Part shown: in pieces, positions 34,111-45,686 of the stretch
How the letters are laid out: every line of letters starts with the position of its first letter
How positions within the stretch are numbered: position 1 is the stretch's first letter
NCBI GenBank assembly: GCA_964017195.1
Contig: OZ024888.1
Location: 18,764,201-18,828,200 of the forward strand
DNA from: Siderastrea radians
Taxonomy: Eukaryota > Cnidaria > Anthozoa > Scleractinia > Rhizangiidae
Length of the DNA: 64,000 nt
Direction of reading: 5' to 3'
Program-made: the position numbers and the translations under genes
Notes under the pieces: model-generated
The model's database searches: none
Seen by the model: the letters and a program-made list of their open reading frames with translations, nothing else
What the model was told of the DNA's origin: nothing

Positions 34111-34449
34111 CAGCTGCAACAATAAACAACTGTTTAAGTATTAAAATGAATTCGCAATTGACGACTGAGCAGAAGTTGTGCGGTGGTTATTGTTCTCCCT
34201 TATCATTCCAGCGGTTTTTCCAGTTTTTTCTTTTTTTCTTTTGTTTTTGGTAATCACTTAAAAAATTAATAACTTCCAGCAATTAAAAAATAGTCGGGCT
34301 CCGCTTTTAGGTTTGGGTAAATCTATATATTAAATGTGTTCTCAAATGCTGTGAACCCTCTGTCTTTATGTTTTTACAGTGTTTAAATGGAGAGATTCTG
34401 AACAATAATAATAATAACTTTATTTACCCTTGGAAATAATTAAGAAATG
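34110..34449. other. No recognisable feature
   Basis: T-rich then AT-rich sequence. ATAATAATAATAACTTTATT near 34403 resembles a tail of a retroelement but is not assignable. Confidence 0.35.
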
Positions 34450-36830
34450 CATCATGAAAGAAAAAGATAGATTAGAAATGAAGGCGCCCTTTCAACAATA
34501 CCCTTAAAAGCAGTAATTAAAACAGAATAAAGTCAATTTTCGTTTTTTCCTTGGATGATTTTACAGTGCAACTCAGGTTTGAATTATCAAAGCAAAGCTT
34601 GCTGGCGAATATTAACGGTACCTGGTGTGAGGGAAAGCATTAACTACTCTTTCGTCTTTTGTCTTATCACCTGCACGTTTACACATGCGGCTATTTACAA
34701 AATGCTTGCTAATAAAATATGTTAACCGATCGTATCCTGGAACAGTCCAAATTATCCGTAGTTTCCACAGGACTCTTTTTCTTGTAATCCCTGAATTGTT
34801 CAAAGTATATCAGTTGAGGCGAAGGATTTCAAGTTGTTCTTGTATTTATTGTATTAATACACATACAAAGAATATACGTATAGGAAACTCAGTTATTGGA
34901 TATGGCAGGGCCATGAAATGTCTGGTGAAGGTTTCGTTCAAGATTAGGGCTTCCATTTAAATGGTTAGAAGGGGACAGGGTATGCCAAACGTGAAAAACA
35001 AAGCTGATGGTTTAAAACCTTTTAGTTCGGTAACAGAACTTCCTCATCGCTCACTTGTCACACCGTTAATTGTAATTTCTATAAGCGTGAATACGATAAA
35101 TAGATTGAAATGCGGCGCTTTCACGGCCTCGATTATAATTTGTTTCTACCCAGGATTTCTGGAACTAGCATTGTTATGATTGCGCTATGTATTTATTCGG
35201 TCTTTTCTTTGCCAGCTTTGTGACTGTTTCCTTGCGCTGTATACCGCAAGTACAGCTGCTTTCCAGCCCCAAAAAGGTTATTAAACTGCTGGAGTGATTG
35301 TATTTATGTGTCTCGATAACTGTGAAACAGATTTTGCGGGAAAGATGAGGCCACACGACGCGCTTGTAATCGCAAGGTGTGGAAAATACTCGTTGTCTCA
35401 GTCATGCTGCCAGGCAGAAACGTGCAAACTGCGTTCTATTCAAGAATGTTCTCAACTGGAATCGTCCAAAATGACAATCCAGGAACTATCTTTTGTCAAC
35501 AAGTAATTTATTTTGACTGCTAAATTTCTTTATCAGCTTTGTTATTGTGCATGTGCAGGTGTTTAGAACAATCATGCGTTCGAACTCCACACCACAGAGA
35601 TAAGCTTTATTTCTCCTGGAGTGATTCTGAAAACAAGCTGGAAAGCACGATGCAAGAAAAAGATTTTTGCAAATGAAGGCGCTTTTTCAGCGATATCCTA
35701 GATAGCATTTTCTGTCCCCTGTAAACTAACTTCCTCGTCGCTCACTTGTCAGACCATTGATTTTCGTAAATAGAAAAGATAGATTGAAATACGGCCCCTT
35801 AACGGCTTTGATCATAATTTGTTTCTCCTCAGGGTTTCTTAAATTAGCTGCATTATTATGATTTAACGCTATGTATTTATTCGGTCATTCCTTTGTCAGC
35901 TTTGTAAATTTTCTTGCACTGCAAGTATAGCTGATTTCCATCCCCCCAGAAAAGGTTTTTCGACTGCCAGAGCTCTAGTATTTTCGTGTCTCCATAAACG
36001 TGAAACAGATTTGGCGGGAAAGATGAGGTTGCACGACTCCCGTGTAACGTCCAGGTGTGGAAAATACTCTTTTTTGCGGTTTTATGATTCTATCTGCATG
36101 CGGCTTGCGGTCAAAAGTAATTATCTCAGTCATATGCTGCGATACAGAAAAGTGCGAACTGCGTTCTATTCAATAAAGAAAGCTCGTAACTGAGATCACC
36201 CAAAATGACAGACCAGGTGCTATCTTGAGTCAATAAGTATTTATTTTGAGTAGTTAATTTCTTTATCACCTTTGCTAATGTTCATGTGCATGTGTTACTA
36301 ACCATCATGCGTTCAAACACCACAGCAAAGAGACAACCTTTATTTCTACTGAAGTGATTCTGAAAACCAGCTGGAATGCATGAGGCAAGAAGTAGATTTC
36401 TACACTAGAAATGAAGGCGCCCTTTCAGCGATATCCTTCAAAGCAGTCATTAGAAGAACACAAAGTCAATTTTCCTTTTTTCATCAAAGCAAAGCTTGCT
36501 GGCGAATAGTAATGTGCCTGGTGTGAGGGAAAGCATTTATTTCTTTTTAGTCTTTTGTCTTATCACCTGCATGTTTACACATGCAGCTGTTTACAAAATG
36601 CTTGCTGATCAATATGTTAACCGATCGTATCCTGGAACAGACGAAATTATCCATGTTGCGAGAGGACTCTTCCCTGTAATCTCTGAATTGTAAGTAGTGT
36701 ATCAGTTTATGTGTATTTATACACATAAAAATATCATATGTGTAGGATACTCAGTTATGGGATGTGGCAGGGTCATGAAATGTCTGGAAGGTTTTGTTCA
36801 AGATTAGTTCTTCTACTTAAACGGTTGGAG
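34450..36830. repeat. Three-unit diverged tandem duplication
   Basis: The phrase AAATGAAGGCGCCCTTTCA starts units near 34465, 35672 (mutated) and 36412. Unit A is about 1.2 kb. Unit B is about 0.74 kb and lacks roughly 0.5 kb of the middle of A. Unit C repeats the part missing from B (AAGCAAAGCTTGCTGGCGAA, CCGATCGTATCCTGGAACAG). Matching pairs such as GGAAAGATGAGG at 35339 and 36018 fix the alignment. No conserved reading frame, so probably not a gene family. Confidence 0.7.
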
Positions 36831-37190
36831 GGAGGAAGGGGTATGCCCAACGTGGAAAAACAAAGATGAAGGTTTTACGCGTTTTAGTTCGGTTAGATAA
36901 GTTGAAAGTTCGAACATTTTCAAGAGATTTGACAAGACTTGAGATTTAAATGACACGATATGGAAACATTGCAGAAACGTTGCAAGACGGCTCGTGAGTA
37001 AGAAAAACATTTTACGTGTACAGTTTGAAGCCTGAAAAATAATAATGACAAAGCTGTGCTCTAGAATGACCTTTCGAGCTCGGATTCACAGAACCGATCC
37101 CCCCAAAATGTTGGAGGACAATTTGGACTTCTTTTGGGCATTTTGAGGAAGAAAAAATTAAGGACATTTTTCAGAAACGAACACCAGCTT
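36831..37190. other. No recognisable feature
   Basis: Unassigned AT-rich sequence. No exon or repeat supported. Confidence 0.4.
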
Positions 37191-37350
37191 ATTCCTTGGG
37201 AGCTGCGCTGTTAGGATAGCCTATCTATATATACTGAAACAGTTTGCTGTTTTTTGTCAACATTTGTGCTTTTTTAACCAAAAGCAAGAAAACCTTTGGC
37301 TTCTCAAAGACGGCCTATACAAGACGAATTTAATTTGTGAGCCACTAGAA
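37190..37350. repeat. Dispersed repeat related to 47045-47120 and 53628-53665
   Basis: TTGGGAGCTGCGCTGTTAGG at 37197 matches the complement of CCTAACAGCGTAGCTCCCAA at 53641. AAGCAAGAAAACCTTTGG to TTTGTGAGCCACTAGAAT (37280-37352) matches ACAAGAAAACCTGTGG to TTTGTGAGCTACTAGAAT at 47048-47117. Both are parts of one interspersed family. Confidence 0.55.
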
Positions 37351-37383
37351 TTTAATATCAAAAATGTTACCTTATTACAATAT

Positions 37384-37870
37384 ATTTTCGCGACAATTTT
37401 CAGAAAATGACGAAATTTGATGTCGCGAAGGTTAAGTGTCGCGAAAATTTGCATGCGCGAAAATTAACAGCAGATCATAGATATAAGCCTTAGATGAGAT
37501 ATTAGCCCTTTAATAACCGTTCGTAGCCCACTTTGTCAATGTCTTCGTCGTACTCATAATCAATCTCCTCTCCCCAAGTTCTTTGAGTATTTCGCTCATT
37601 GCATTTGTACATCGCTATTCTTTTAACACTAGACATTGTGTCTTGCAGCTTTTTACCAATTGGCGTGCCATGATTGCGAGCATAAGAGAAATACTTATAC
37701 GTAGTCTGGTTTATTTTCGTTTTTAAGTAAAAAAGCGAAGGTACTAAATGATTAATTTATCAAGGAAATCGCGAAAATAAAGTGACTTAGTTCCTACAAA
37801 TAATAAAAAATAAAATAATACACAATTTTACCAAAATCGCGAAAATAAAGTGTAATAAGGTTTAGAATTG
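37384..37870. repeat. TCGCGAAAAT-rich repeat around a coding-like segment
   Basis: TCGCGAAAAT or its close variants occur at 37386-37465 and again at 37766-37850, on either side of the minus-strand open frame 37502-37756. This suggests a non-autonomous element containing a gene fragment. Confidence 0.45.
37502..37756 (-). CDS. Short coding-like exon with acidic C-terminus, family unknown
   Basis: On the minus strand an 84-codon frame is open from 37756 to TAA at 37502-37504. It has natural amino-acid composition: SYARNHGTPIGKKLQD, then VKRIAMYKCNERN, then WGEEIDYEYDEDIDK, ending YERLLKG. It has only internal methionines, so it would be a last coding exon. Possible acceptors are the AG after AATAAACC (near 37713) or after TACGTATA (near 37704). 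It sits between TCGCGAAAAT repeats, so it may be part of a transposon or a captured host exon. I do not recognise the family. Confidence 0.4.
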   Translation of the reverse strand: MNHLVPSLFYLKTKINQTTYKYFSYARNHGTPIGKKLQDTMSSVKRIAMYKCNERNTQRTWGEEIDYEYDEDIDKVGYERLLKG

Positions 37871-39300
37871 TGTAAGATAAGAACGATCTAGGAAGTTCTA
37901 CTCAAGTGTTTCCACTTGACTTTTGTAATCTTGATTTTTAAAAAATGCATGGAAGCACAACATTTTACCTGCCTTTGTGGCTGTGTTAAATATTCTGGGG
38001 ACCCGTTCGGCAACACAAGGTGAGGTCAGTGATAAAAGACGCGTACGTAGCCTTTTTTTTAATGAATTGGCACCTATTTGGCAAAAGTCTTCTTTCTCAT
38101 CACCACAGACGCAAGCGCAAGAGATGTAGCAGAAATCGCAGGAATTCAGCCCCTGTTGCAAGTTAAAATTTTACAAAACATGAAGACTGGCCTTATTGGT
38201 TAAAAAGATTTGGTCTTAGATACATTCAACAAGATCAAAAAAAAAAGCAAAAAACAAAACAAAACAAAAAACAAGACACCCAAACACAACCAGCCCGCTA
38301 AACGAATTTTGTTAGCATTGAGGACCAAATCCGCAACTGTGACATTCATATCAAATAACCAATACGAAATACTGCGTTCCTATCGTGCTGTTTTAAATCC
38401 TGAAAACTAATCTGAAGAGATAAATTTGGTGATCAAACTCTAAACTTTTAGCAATCAAACAGGGCAAACAACTGGACAGTAACGTCCTGAACGAATATTC
38501 ATATTGTTCTATAAAAAATGCAAAGACAGGCTTTTCATTAGCAAATCAATGTATTGTCATACATGTCAGACACCGCGGCAAAATGCACTGCGCACGCGCT
38601 GTATTTTTACTTCTAGTCAATGCTTCACTGGCGAAAAATGTCTGATTGGTCGACGCGTAACCACGTGATCACGCTCTTAAACTCAAGATGGCCACCAGCA
38701 TTATTGGAGGTCTTTTCTTTCTCGCGGCGAGTGTTGACTGTTAACTCGAGAAGAGACATAGAAGTAAAAGGAACGAGAACAACGTAAGGGTTATAAGTTT
38801 TAGACAAGATCGGCTGTGAATGGATAGGACCATTTGTTTTTGTGTTCACCACCTATAACTTGTTTGTTTTGAGAATCGTTTCAGGAAGATCGTAAAACAT
38901 CGTTTCTTTTACTTTAGACCGAAGATGTTTAGTGTCGGATATTACACGAGCTCTAACATTTATTTCTTCTGAAATCGCTCGTTTGACAGATTTTAGCACA
39001 TGTGACATGGTTGTAATTGCAAGAAACTGGAACACTTTACTGTCCATAATAAGAGATTTCTCAGAAAGTCTGCAGCAGTCGGGGAAACAGGTCTAGGAAA
39101 ATGTAATGCCACTTGTAGTCGGTGAACGCAAGTTAAAAAAACAGCATGTTGCGAGAAAGTGTTTTGCATTGCAGAATAATATCGTTCCTGACGTCGACGA
39201 CCGTTACAGTTAATTTTTATTAGCATTGTACCAGTTTTCAATTATAGAGTATCCTTCTTAGCAAAAGAAACTAAAAGAAGCCCATTACTTTGGTGTGGAG
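37871..39300. other. No confident feature
   Basis: An A-rich AAAACAAAAC stretch lies at 38238-38275. Near 38686, CTCAAGATGGCCACC resembles a start region preceded by GATTGG and CACGTG, but the frame closes after 15 codons. On the minus strand, frames at 38853-39047 and 38993-39241 overlap without domain signals. Confidence 0.35.
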
Positions 39301-40275
39301 TTGGTACCTGCATTGTGTACCGCTAGAAAAATATTATAAATGCATGAACAAAATTACACAAAGAATGAAATGTTTCAGATTCTCACACTCCATTAAAAAT
39401 TGTTTGTTGTCATTGTAATCTTGTTTTACCCAAGGGCAACCCTTTTCAGGATGGCCAAAAATCTTATATGCATAAAGAAACCATACCATGCTACTTCGAT
39501 TCTTATTGGCTGTTAGAAGGCAAATTAATCATTATTTTGCACTTAACTGCAACCTCTTGATTGAAAATTAGTTATAGATCACTAAAAACTGCAGGACACC
39601 ATGCCCTTAACAAGAATTGTGAACATCAATTTGCAGTAGTCTTCAGCAGTAGACAGCACAGAGCCCCAAAGAGCTTTGAGCATAATAAAAAAAAGATTTG
39701 AATTATTCAATTATTTAGATTTTTGAAGGTATAAAACCATGTATCCAGAGATGTCATAAATGTCCAACTGTTTTGTTGTTGACCTACAGTAATTGCACTC
39801 ACCTAAAGGCTCATGCAGTGTTGACCCTGTAGGCTGAGACTGTTTAACAAAAAAGGTCTCGCTTGCAGAGTGTGGTAGAAATTCTGAACTATATTAGTCG
39901 CCATATAATAACAGATACCAATAATTCAGCGGGACAGTAAGCTGGTCTATTATTCCACCTAGTGAGTTTAAAACTGAACAATCACACTGTAAAATGTCAT
40001 TACAATATTTCAATACACAATCCTGGGTGCATTGAAAAACATTTAATTGAGCAAAATCCTAAAAGACGTAAACCAGTTTAATCATGATTTGATTCCATTA
40101 TAAGTGTCTTCTCTTTAGAACTAAAGTTTGCAAACTTGTTTTAAATACACTTGTTGGTATGTAGCTGAACACCCCAATAACAGCTTGCCAGCATCAAGAC
40201 TCCATTATAATTAACTTCTATCTGAATTACAGTGGTCTTGACAATCATGCAGTAAAGGAGTCACCCCCCCTGCCC
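39300..40275. other. No recognisable feature
   Basis: AT-rich sequence with no long open frames, no repeats recognised and no regulatory site I can support. Confidence 0.45.
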
Positions 40276-40277
40276 CC

Positions 40278-40316
40278 CAATAATAATAATAACAACAACA
40301 ACAACAACAACAACAA
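40278..40316. repeat. (AAT)n(AAC)n compound microsatellite
   Basis: Four AAT units are followed by eight to nine AAC units, next to a C run at 40265. Confidence 0.85.
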
Positions 40317-42329
40317 GTTGAGAAGATACAAGATATGAAGTACTTCTGCAAAGATCATGTTTATTTGCATTCTCTCAACAAAATAATGTCCTTTCACGTG
40401 TGTACATTCATCACCATGCAACATAAATAATGTCCTGTTGCTGATGTGTTTATATTTTTTTATGCTCACTCTTCCATAAACATTTTCATCTTGGTCTGAA
40501 AAAAAAAAACAAGCATATGATGCAAATGTCGACATTGAATCAGTTTTGAAATTAATCAACATGCACCTCTTGGATCCAACCTTTGTACAACTGACAACAC
40601 TTGAAAACAAAGACAAGTAAGCTTTTTTTATTCTGATTAACAAAGGAGGGTGTAAGGTGGTAAGATCTGAGACAGGTTATGTTAACACTAAAAAGAAATT
40701 TGATGACCTGGGCTAAAAAAGTGCATACTTATCAGAAACTACCCTGCACCCAGCATTTCTGCAGCAAAGACAACACCTAAAGGTAAAGCAAGGCTTACGA
40801 AAATTATTTTTAGAAAATATTTAAGTCAAGTTTGACTGCCAAGTGCCTGTGTCTATGACAAGCATCATTTTCCTAGTATTAGCATAAAAACTTATGAACT
40901 CTCATGACTGCCAATTTTAGGCCAATAATATTGTAATTTTTGTCCATGACTATAATAACTGTAAGAACATATTTTTATGTACTAAAAACAGATCAGAGTC
41001 ACCAATGGCATATCCAGATGCTTTATAGGGGAACTCCCCCAAGAAAAAAAAGGGATGGGGATATAAAAATGTTTCAGAATGAAAATAAATTCCCTTGGGG
41101 TCACACTACAGCTACAGATAAAGAATTGACTGACAACTAAAAACAACAAAAAATAATTTAAAAAATATAAAACTGTAGAAATATCCCAAATGGTTCTTGC
41201 TCATCAAGCAATGTTTATAACAAAGAGTGAAAAATCTACTTGCTAAAAATTTGCACTAAATGTTTCCAACTGGTTCTTGCCAGTCACAACAACAAATATG
41301 TTTATAACAGAGAGTGAAAAACCTTAACACATTAAAATAATCCACACGTTAAAAATTTATTGTGAAACCGCACATTTTTTTGCCAGCATGAAATGATACA
41401 AAAAGGGAATGTAGAAATTACAAAAGGCAAATATAAATATTGTAACTTTGCAAAGCATGCTTACAAAAAGTTATGGATAGGCTTAATCTACATAAACGAG
41501 TAAAGAAAGGGAGCTTACATGTTGTAGTTATAACTTGTACTGAAATACCGGAATAAGATACCATCTGAACAATACACCGTCTAGAATTTCCATGATATTT
41601 GACATGGTACGAATTATTCACCCAAAACAGTCTACACGTATCAGGAAATTATCACTTCCCTGCCACCCGGTCCAAGCCAAGCCATATATCTACAGAAAGC
41701 CCAGAAATCGCCTTTTTACCCCTTTATAATTTCTTTTTGGACCAGGTGGCATGAAACTTACGCTAAGCAAAGACGTTCAAATCACTGACCTTTTCTATGC
41801 CATTTTTCCTCGCGAGGCAGCAGCTTCCGACGTCGACTGCAGAAAAATAAACCGACTGGCAGCATTTGTTGAACTGCCCCAGGATGCTAAACTGTCTACA
41901 GAATATGATCCACTTAATAACGAGGACTAATCTAGTTTCGATTTCTCGCAGACGTGAAAAAAAGCCATCTGGTTATCGCCATAACACGGCAGCCATCACT
42001 CCTTCTTCTAATTCTTTTCTCGCGGGCATTTTCGCTTCTGAACCAATTACATCGCTGGAAACCTGACACGTGACTTTTTGCGCAGCGCATGCGTTTTTCG
42101 CCAGTGAAAGTCAATGCTCCCCTATTGAAAACTATTGGCAAGAATAACAAACTCGGGTTCCGGCCGCGAATTTTGGAAAACTTAAGCTCCAGACATCAAA
42201 CTTAAGGTTAAAAAATCCAGAGCAGCTTCAATATAGTCTTATCTGTTTCTACACCTTTGCACCTCGTAGTTTCGGGCTTGTACCCACAGCACAAAACATC
42301 ATGAAAGTCGATAGTTTACGTTCGCACGT
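40317..42329. other. Mostly unassigned; one small duplication
   Basis: About 80 bp is loosely duplicated at 41190-41250 and 41265-41345 (TGGTTCTTGC, TGTTTATAACA, AGAGTGAAAAA). Open frames here are short and lack domains. TTTTCGCCAGTGAAAGTCAA near 42096 matches the complement of the sequence near 38612. Confidence 0.4.
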
Positions 42330-42620
42330 CGCCATTGTAGTGGCATCAGGGAGTTTAAGCAACCACCACAGCGAACGGCAACGAGAACGTCGAAAAACAA
42401 TAGGCCTTAATGAGCTAAACAATGACTCTGCACGTGCGTTACACATTCTGGTACATTTCTTTTCCGTCCTCTGCAAAACAACAACGTGAAATGACCAGTT
42501 TTAAGTTTTTTTTTTTGGAGAACGGGAACACACGAGAGTGAATTTTTCTTCTCTTACTGGACTTGAGCGCCATCCCTGCGAATTCAGTTCCCGGACAGTT
42601 CGAAAGCACACCGAATGAAA
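42330..42620 (+). repeat. Dispersed repeat (GACTCTGCACGTGCG ... GGAGAACGGGAACAC)
   Basis: The run of AACAATGACTCTGCACGTGC, TGGTACATTTCTTTTCCGTC, GAACACACGAGAGTGAATT and GAATTCAGTTCCCGG is one I recall as a very common interspersed sequence in stony-coral genomes (memory only). Open frames across it on both strands are not considered genes. Confidence 0.4.
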
Positions 42621-42926
42621 ATGAACAACATAAGCTCGAAACCGGAAATGACCGAAGTGAGGGCATGCGCAGACGTTTTGCCGCGGTGTCTACATGTCAT
42701 CTATTCCAGAAATTTTGTTACTTAGAAAAGGCCAAAGCCCATAAATAAATTCAAAGTAGTATCTTTACGTAGTTTTAAACAATTTACCAAGACGAAATGC
42801 CTTTCATTTCATCATTAACATACCAATCACATCACATACACCTACACCTACTGATCCCTAAGAATACAACGTTCATAACATCACCCCACATTCACCCCTC
42901 CCTTCCCAATATACACCCAATTGAAA
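42621..42926. other. No recognisable feature
   Basis: Unassigned, with a CA- and CCT-rich stretch at 42830-42910. Confidence 0.4.
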
Positions 42927-43189
42927 GAACTTTGTCGGGTGAAAAGCATAAATAATTGACGATGCGACCCAATGGTACTCTGGGAAGCGTGAATTCTTGC
43001 CTCCATTCTTAGTCACGAGCACATTATAATAACACAGCATGTCTTTCTTTACCCTTTAAATTATCTTGGAAAGAAAATAGTTTGAATAACAAGAAAAGAA
43101 ACTCAGTAACAAACTTGCCCCTGCCATCTTCCCAGAGTTCCATAGTGTCGCATTGTGCATTGTTTATACTTTTCACCCGACAACGTTTC
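42927..43189. repeat. Fold-back repeat with CTTTGTCGGGTGAAAAG arms
   Basis: The left arm 42927-42987 (AACTTTGTCGGGTGAAAAGC ... CTCTGGGAAG) and the right arm 43128-43189 (CTTCCCAGAG ... CTTTTCACCCGACAACGTTT) are inverted copies at about 80 percent identity by eye. The loop is about 140 bp. Probably a MITE. Confidence 0.6.
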
Positions 43190-43435
43190 TTCAAACGGGT
43201 GTATATTAATAACATAGCACACAACTATCCGCCGGTGACCTTCAAGAACCTTCCGCGACGAAAGGAATGTCAAATCGTAACGCTATAGACGGCATCACTT
43301 CACGGGTGCCGTCTAAGAAGGTGAAAAAAAATTTTTGTTCAAAATTGATAACATGCAATTTATAACGTCATAGCTTGAACCATAGCGACCGATTCTTACC
43401 ACACCTTTTGGAAAAAGTTTCTAAAGGAGATGTGC
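43190..43435. other. No confident feature
   Basis: Contains a short inverted pair, ACGGCATCACTTCACGG and GGTGCCGT (about 43288-43314), and an ACGTCATAGC block related to the 33.4-kb repeat. Confidence 0.35.
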
Positions 43436-44345
43436 ACAGCTACTTACAGCGGTTTTCTCTAACACGCACCCTTCAAAGATTTTTTCCCAACGGCCAAATG
43501 TGTTTTTGGTGGATGTCAATCATCTGTTTCTATGACAATTTTCACAATAGCAAAGTAAATAGTGCGAGAAGCACGCGCTGAATGGCACGCAATTTGGCAG
43601 TAAATGTAGTGCTGATTGAATCAATGAAAAAATCTTGCGAGAAGTTTTTACCACGCTTTGACGATTTTGTGTAGTTGTAACCGACACCAAAATATGGCAG
43701 ACTCTATTATTATTATTACTTGAAAATACCACAACAAATCGCTCGGCAATAGTTTTATCCGGCAAATTCATTGAATCGAGCATGGCTTCACAAATGCACT
43801 CAAAACACCAGAAAATACGCACAGCAAACTTGTTTTAACAAAAGTAAACTTCGAAAGCAAACTTGTTTAACTGACCTTTATTCTTTTCCAAGAAGTGCTC
43901 AAATCCACTGAATTTACTTCTCTGAGTTCGCGGTCAATCAGCAAACGTCTGATTCTCGCCGTTCAAACATTGTCGCTGCCATTCCATCACAAAAAAATCT
44001 CTTCTTTTTGCTTTGCAGTTGGTTTCTGAGAAGTTCAGTCACTTTAAAAAAGTCAAAATTTCAGATTACTAATTGTGTTCTCAATGTATATTTCCAAAAT
44101 TTCTGTAGTTCTGTCACAAAAAAATTTAAGAACTAGAAGACACATTCGCAAAAACGGTTTCTCTACGGCCTGACGGGATTGCGTTTCATGTGACAATCAG
44201 AAAGAGCCAATAAGCGCGCGAGAATTCGTAAAAAATGTCATAGAAACAAATGAATGACATCCACCTAAAACACATTTGGCCGGCTGGGAAAGAAATCCTT
44301 GAAGGGCGCGTGTTAGAGAAAACCGCTGTATAATAGCAGGTGCTG
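43436..44345. repeat. Large inverted repeat, arms about 120-140 bp, 640-bp spacer
   Basis: The left arm 43436-43560 (CAGCGGTTTTCTCTAACACG, CCAAATGTGTTTT, GGTGGATGTCA, TTGTTTCTATGAC or TCTGTTTCTATGAC) is repeated in reverse at 44215-44345. Both arms share TTACC-rich flanks. The spacer has no coding signal. Either a transposon with long inverted repeats or an inverted duplication. Confidence 0.65.
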
Positions 44346-45601
44346 ATAAAAGATCTTCTTGAAAAAAAAAATTGAAGAAAAACTTCACCTCCCGAGCGGT
44401 TTGTGGTAAGTAACGTGGTAATGGTGTGGTTTTAGGGCATTGCCTAATTTGCCTGACACAACATTGCTACTGGAGAAGTTAACCCGAGTATCTTAGTGTT
44501 GGAAATTGAGACATGATCACTAAGTCTATGCACATAAAATATCTTTTATACCAAGGCATGTGCAATTTATACCCACTCTTAAATCTTAAAGCGGACTCTG
44601 CTTTTATAGAGAAATACTTTAATCGAAGAGCGCGAAATAAACTAGTAGATAACCATGTTGAATTTCGATTGCGACCAGATGGCGGCATCTTGGCCGCCAT
44701 CTTGGATTCTACCCAAACTAGAATTTACCCAGAAAAGGAGAAAATTGAAACATTTTGATGCTTGAAATGCAGAATATAATGTACTTAAACCTGCTGCTGC
44801 TTTTTTGTTAACATTTTAATCCTTTTTCCACATAAAAAGGGTAAAAAACACGCACTTAAAAATTGGCTTGACCACCTCTACTTATGACGTAATAGCTCAT
44901 AACCATAGCAACCAATTCTCATCAAACTTGTGTCAGCTACTGAAAACGGCAGGTGTAGATGATAATGTTTCATCTTAATTCTTCGTTGTACGTCCGAGGG
45001 TTAGAGTGCAAAGAAGCGACTCTAAATCAATTTTTCACTTGTTTTTAAATTATCAAAGTTATGAATGAATTTCTCTATTTTAAAATGGTAAAGTTCGCTG
45101 AATGCGACCACAAAACTTTCAGCAAAGACTAGCAAGCAGTGCCTTTGGAAAGAAAATAACACGTAAATAAGTTTAAAACTTGTTAACTTGCTTCTTGCTT
45201 GCTCTTTCACACTTTTCAGATAAGCCAAAAGTCGCGAAATGAAAAGCAGAAAAACGCGTTACATTCTCCGCGGCGGGAGTTGCACTTTATGCCGGTTGTC
45301 AGGTCATTTTTCAAACCCTCAGCTCGACAATAAGTTTTTCTTGTACTCATGTAAGTAGTGTTTGATATTATTAAACCCTTTACTGTTTTTTGTCGGCATT
45401 TCACACTTTTTCGGGGAAAACAGGTCAAATATGAAGAAAACCTTGCGTAGGATGGAATCCATCGATCACCCCTCCCCTTCATATGCCTGGGAGTTAAAAT
45501 TGTAATATCTAATTGACAGCGTTGGTGCAAGAATCACGTGTATTATTTGCATATATCACTTTATCAACAGGAATGATGAAAAAAGGCGGCTCATGTGACT
45601 G
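44346..45601. other. Unassigned sequence upstream of the Ig-LRR gene
   Basis: Includes a palindromic GATGGCGGCATCTTGGCCGC segment near 44680 and an ACGTAATAGC...ACCATAGCAACC block near 44885, both related to the 33.4-kb repeat. A promoter for the gene starting at 45602 should lie here, but no TATA box or initiator can be singled out. Confidence 0.35.
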
Positions 45602-45686
45602 ATGATTATGGACAAAAAGTACGTCTGTATTTTCCTACAACTCCTATTGGTGTGCAGTGACCAGGAAGGCGCCTTCGGCAAACCAG
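45602..45686 (+). CDS. Exon 1: signal peptide
   Basis: ATG ATT ATG GAC starts a 28-codon exon: MIMDKK, then the hydrophobic core YVCIFLQLLLVCS and a polar tail ending GKP. Met1 (45602) or Met3 (45608) could start it. The exon ends CCAG followed by GTATGT, a strong phase-1 donor. Confidence 0.7.

Noticed and set aside
33672..34253. Overlapping frames of 71-101 codons on both strands
   Set aside because: They fall in a diverged tandem duplication of repeat sequence. The two copies do not keep a common frame.
38686..38735. Possible start codon in CTCAAGATGGCCACC with CACGTG upstream
   Set aside because: The frame closes after 15 codons and no donor site is seen.
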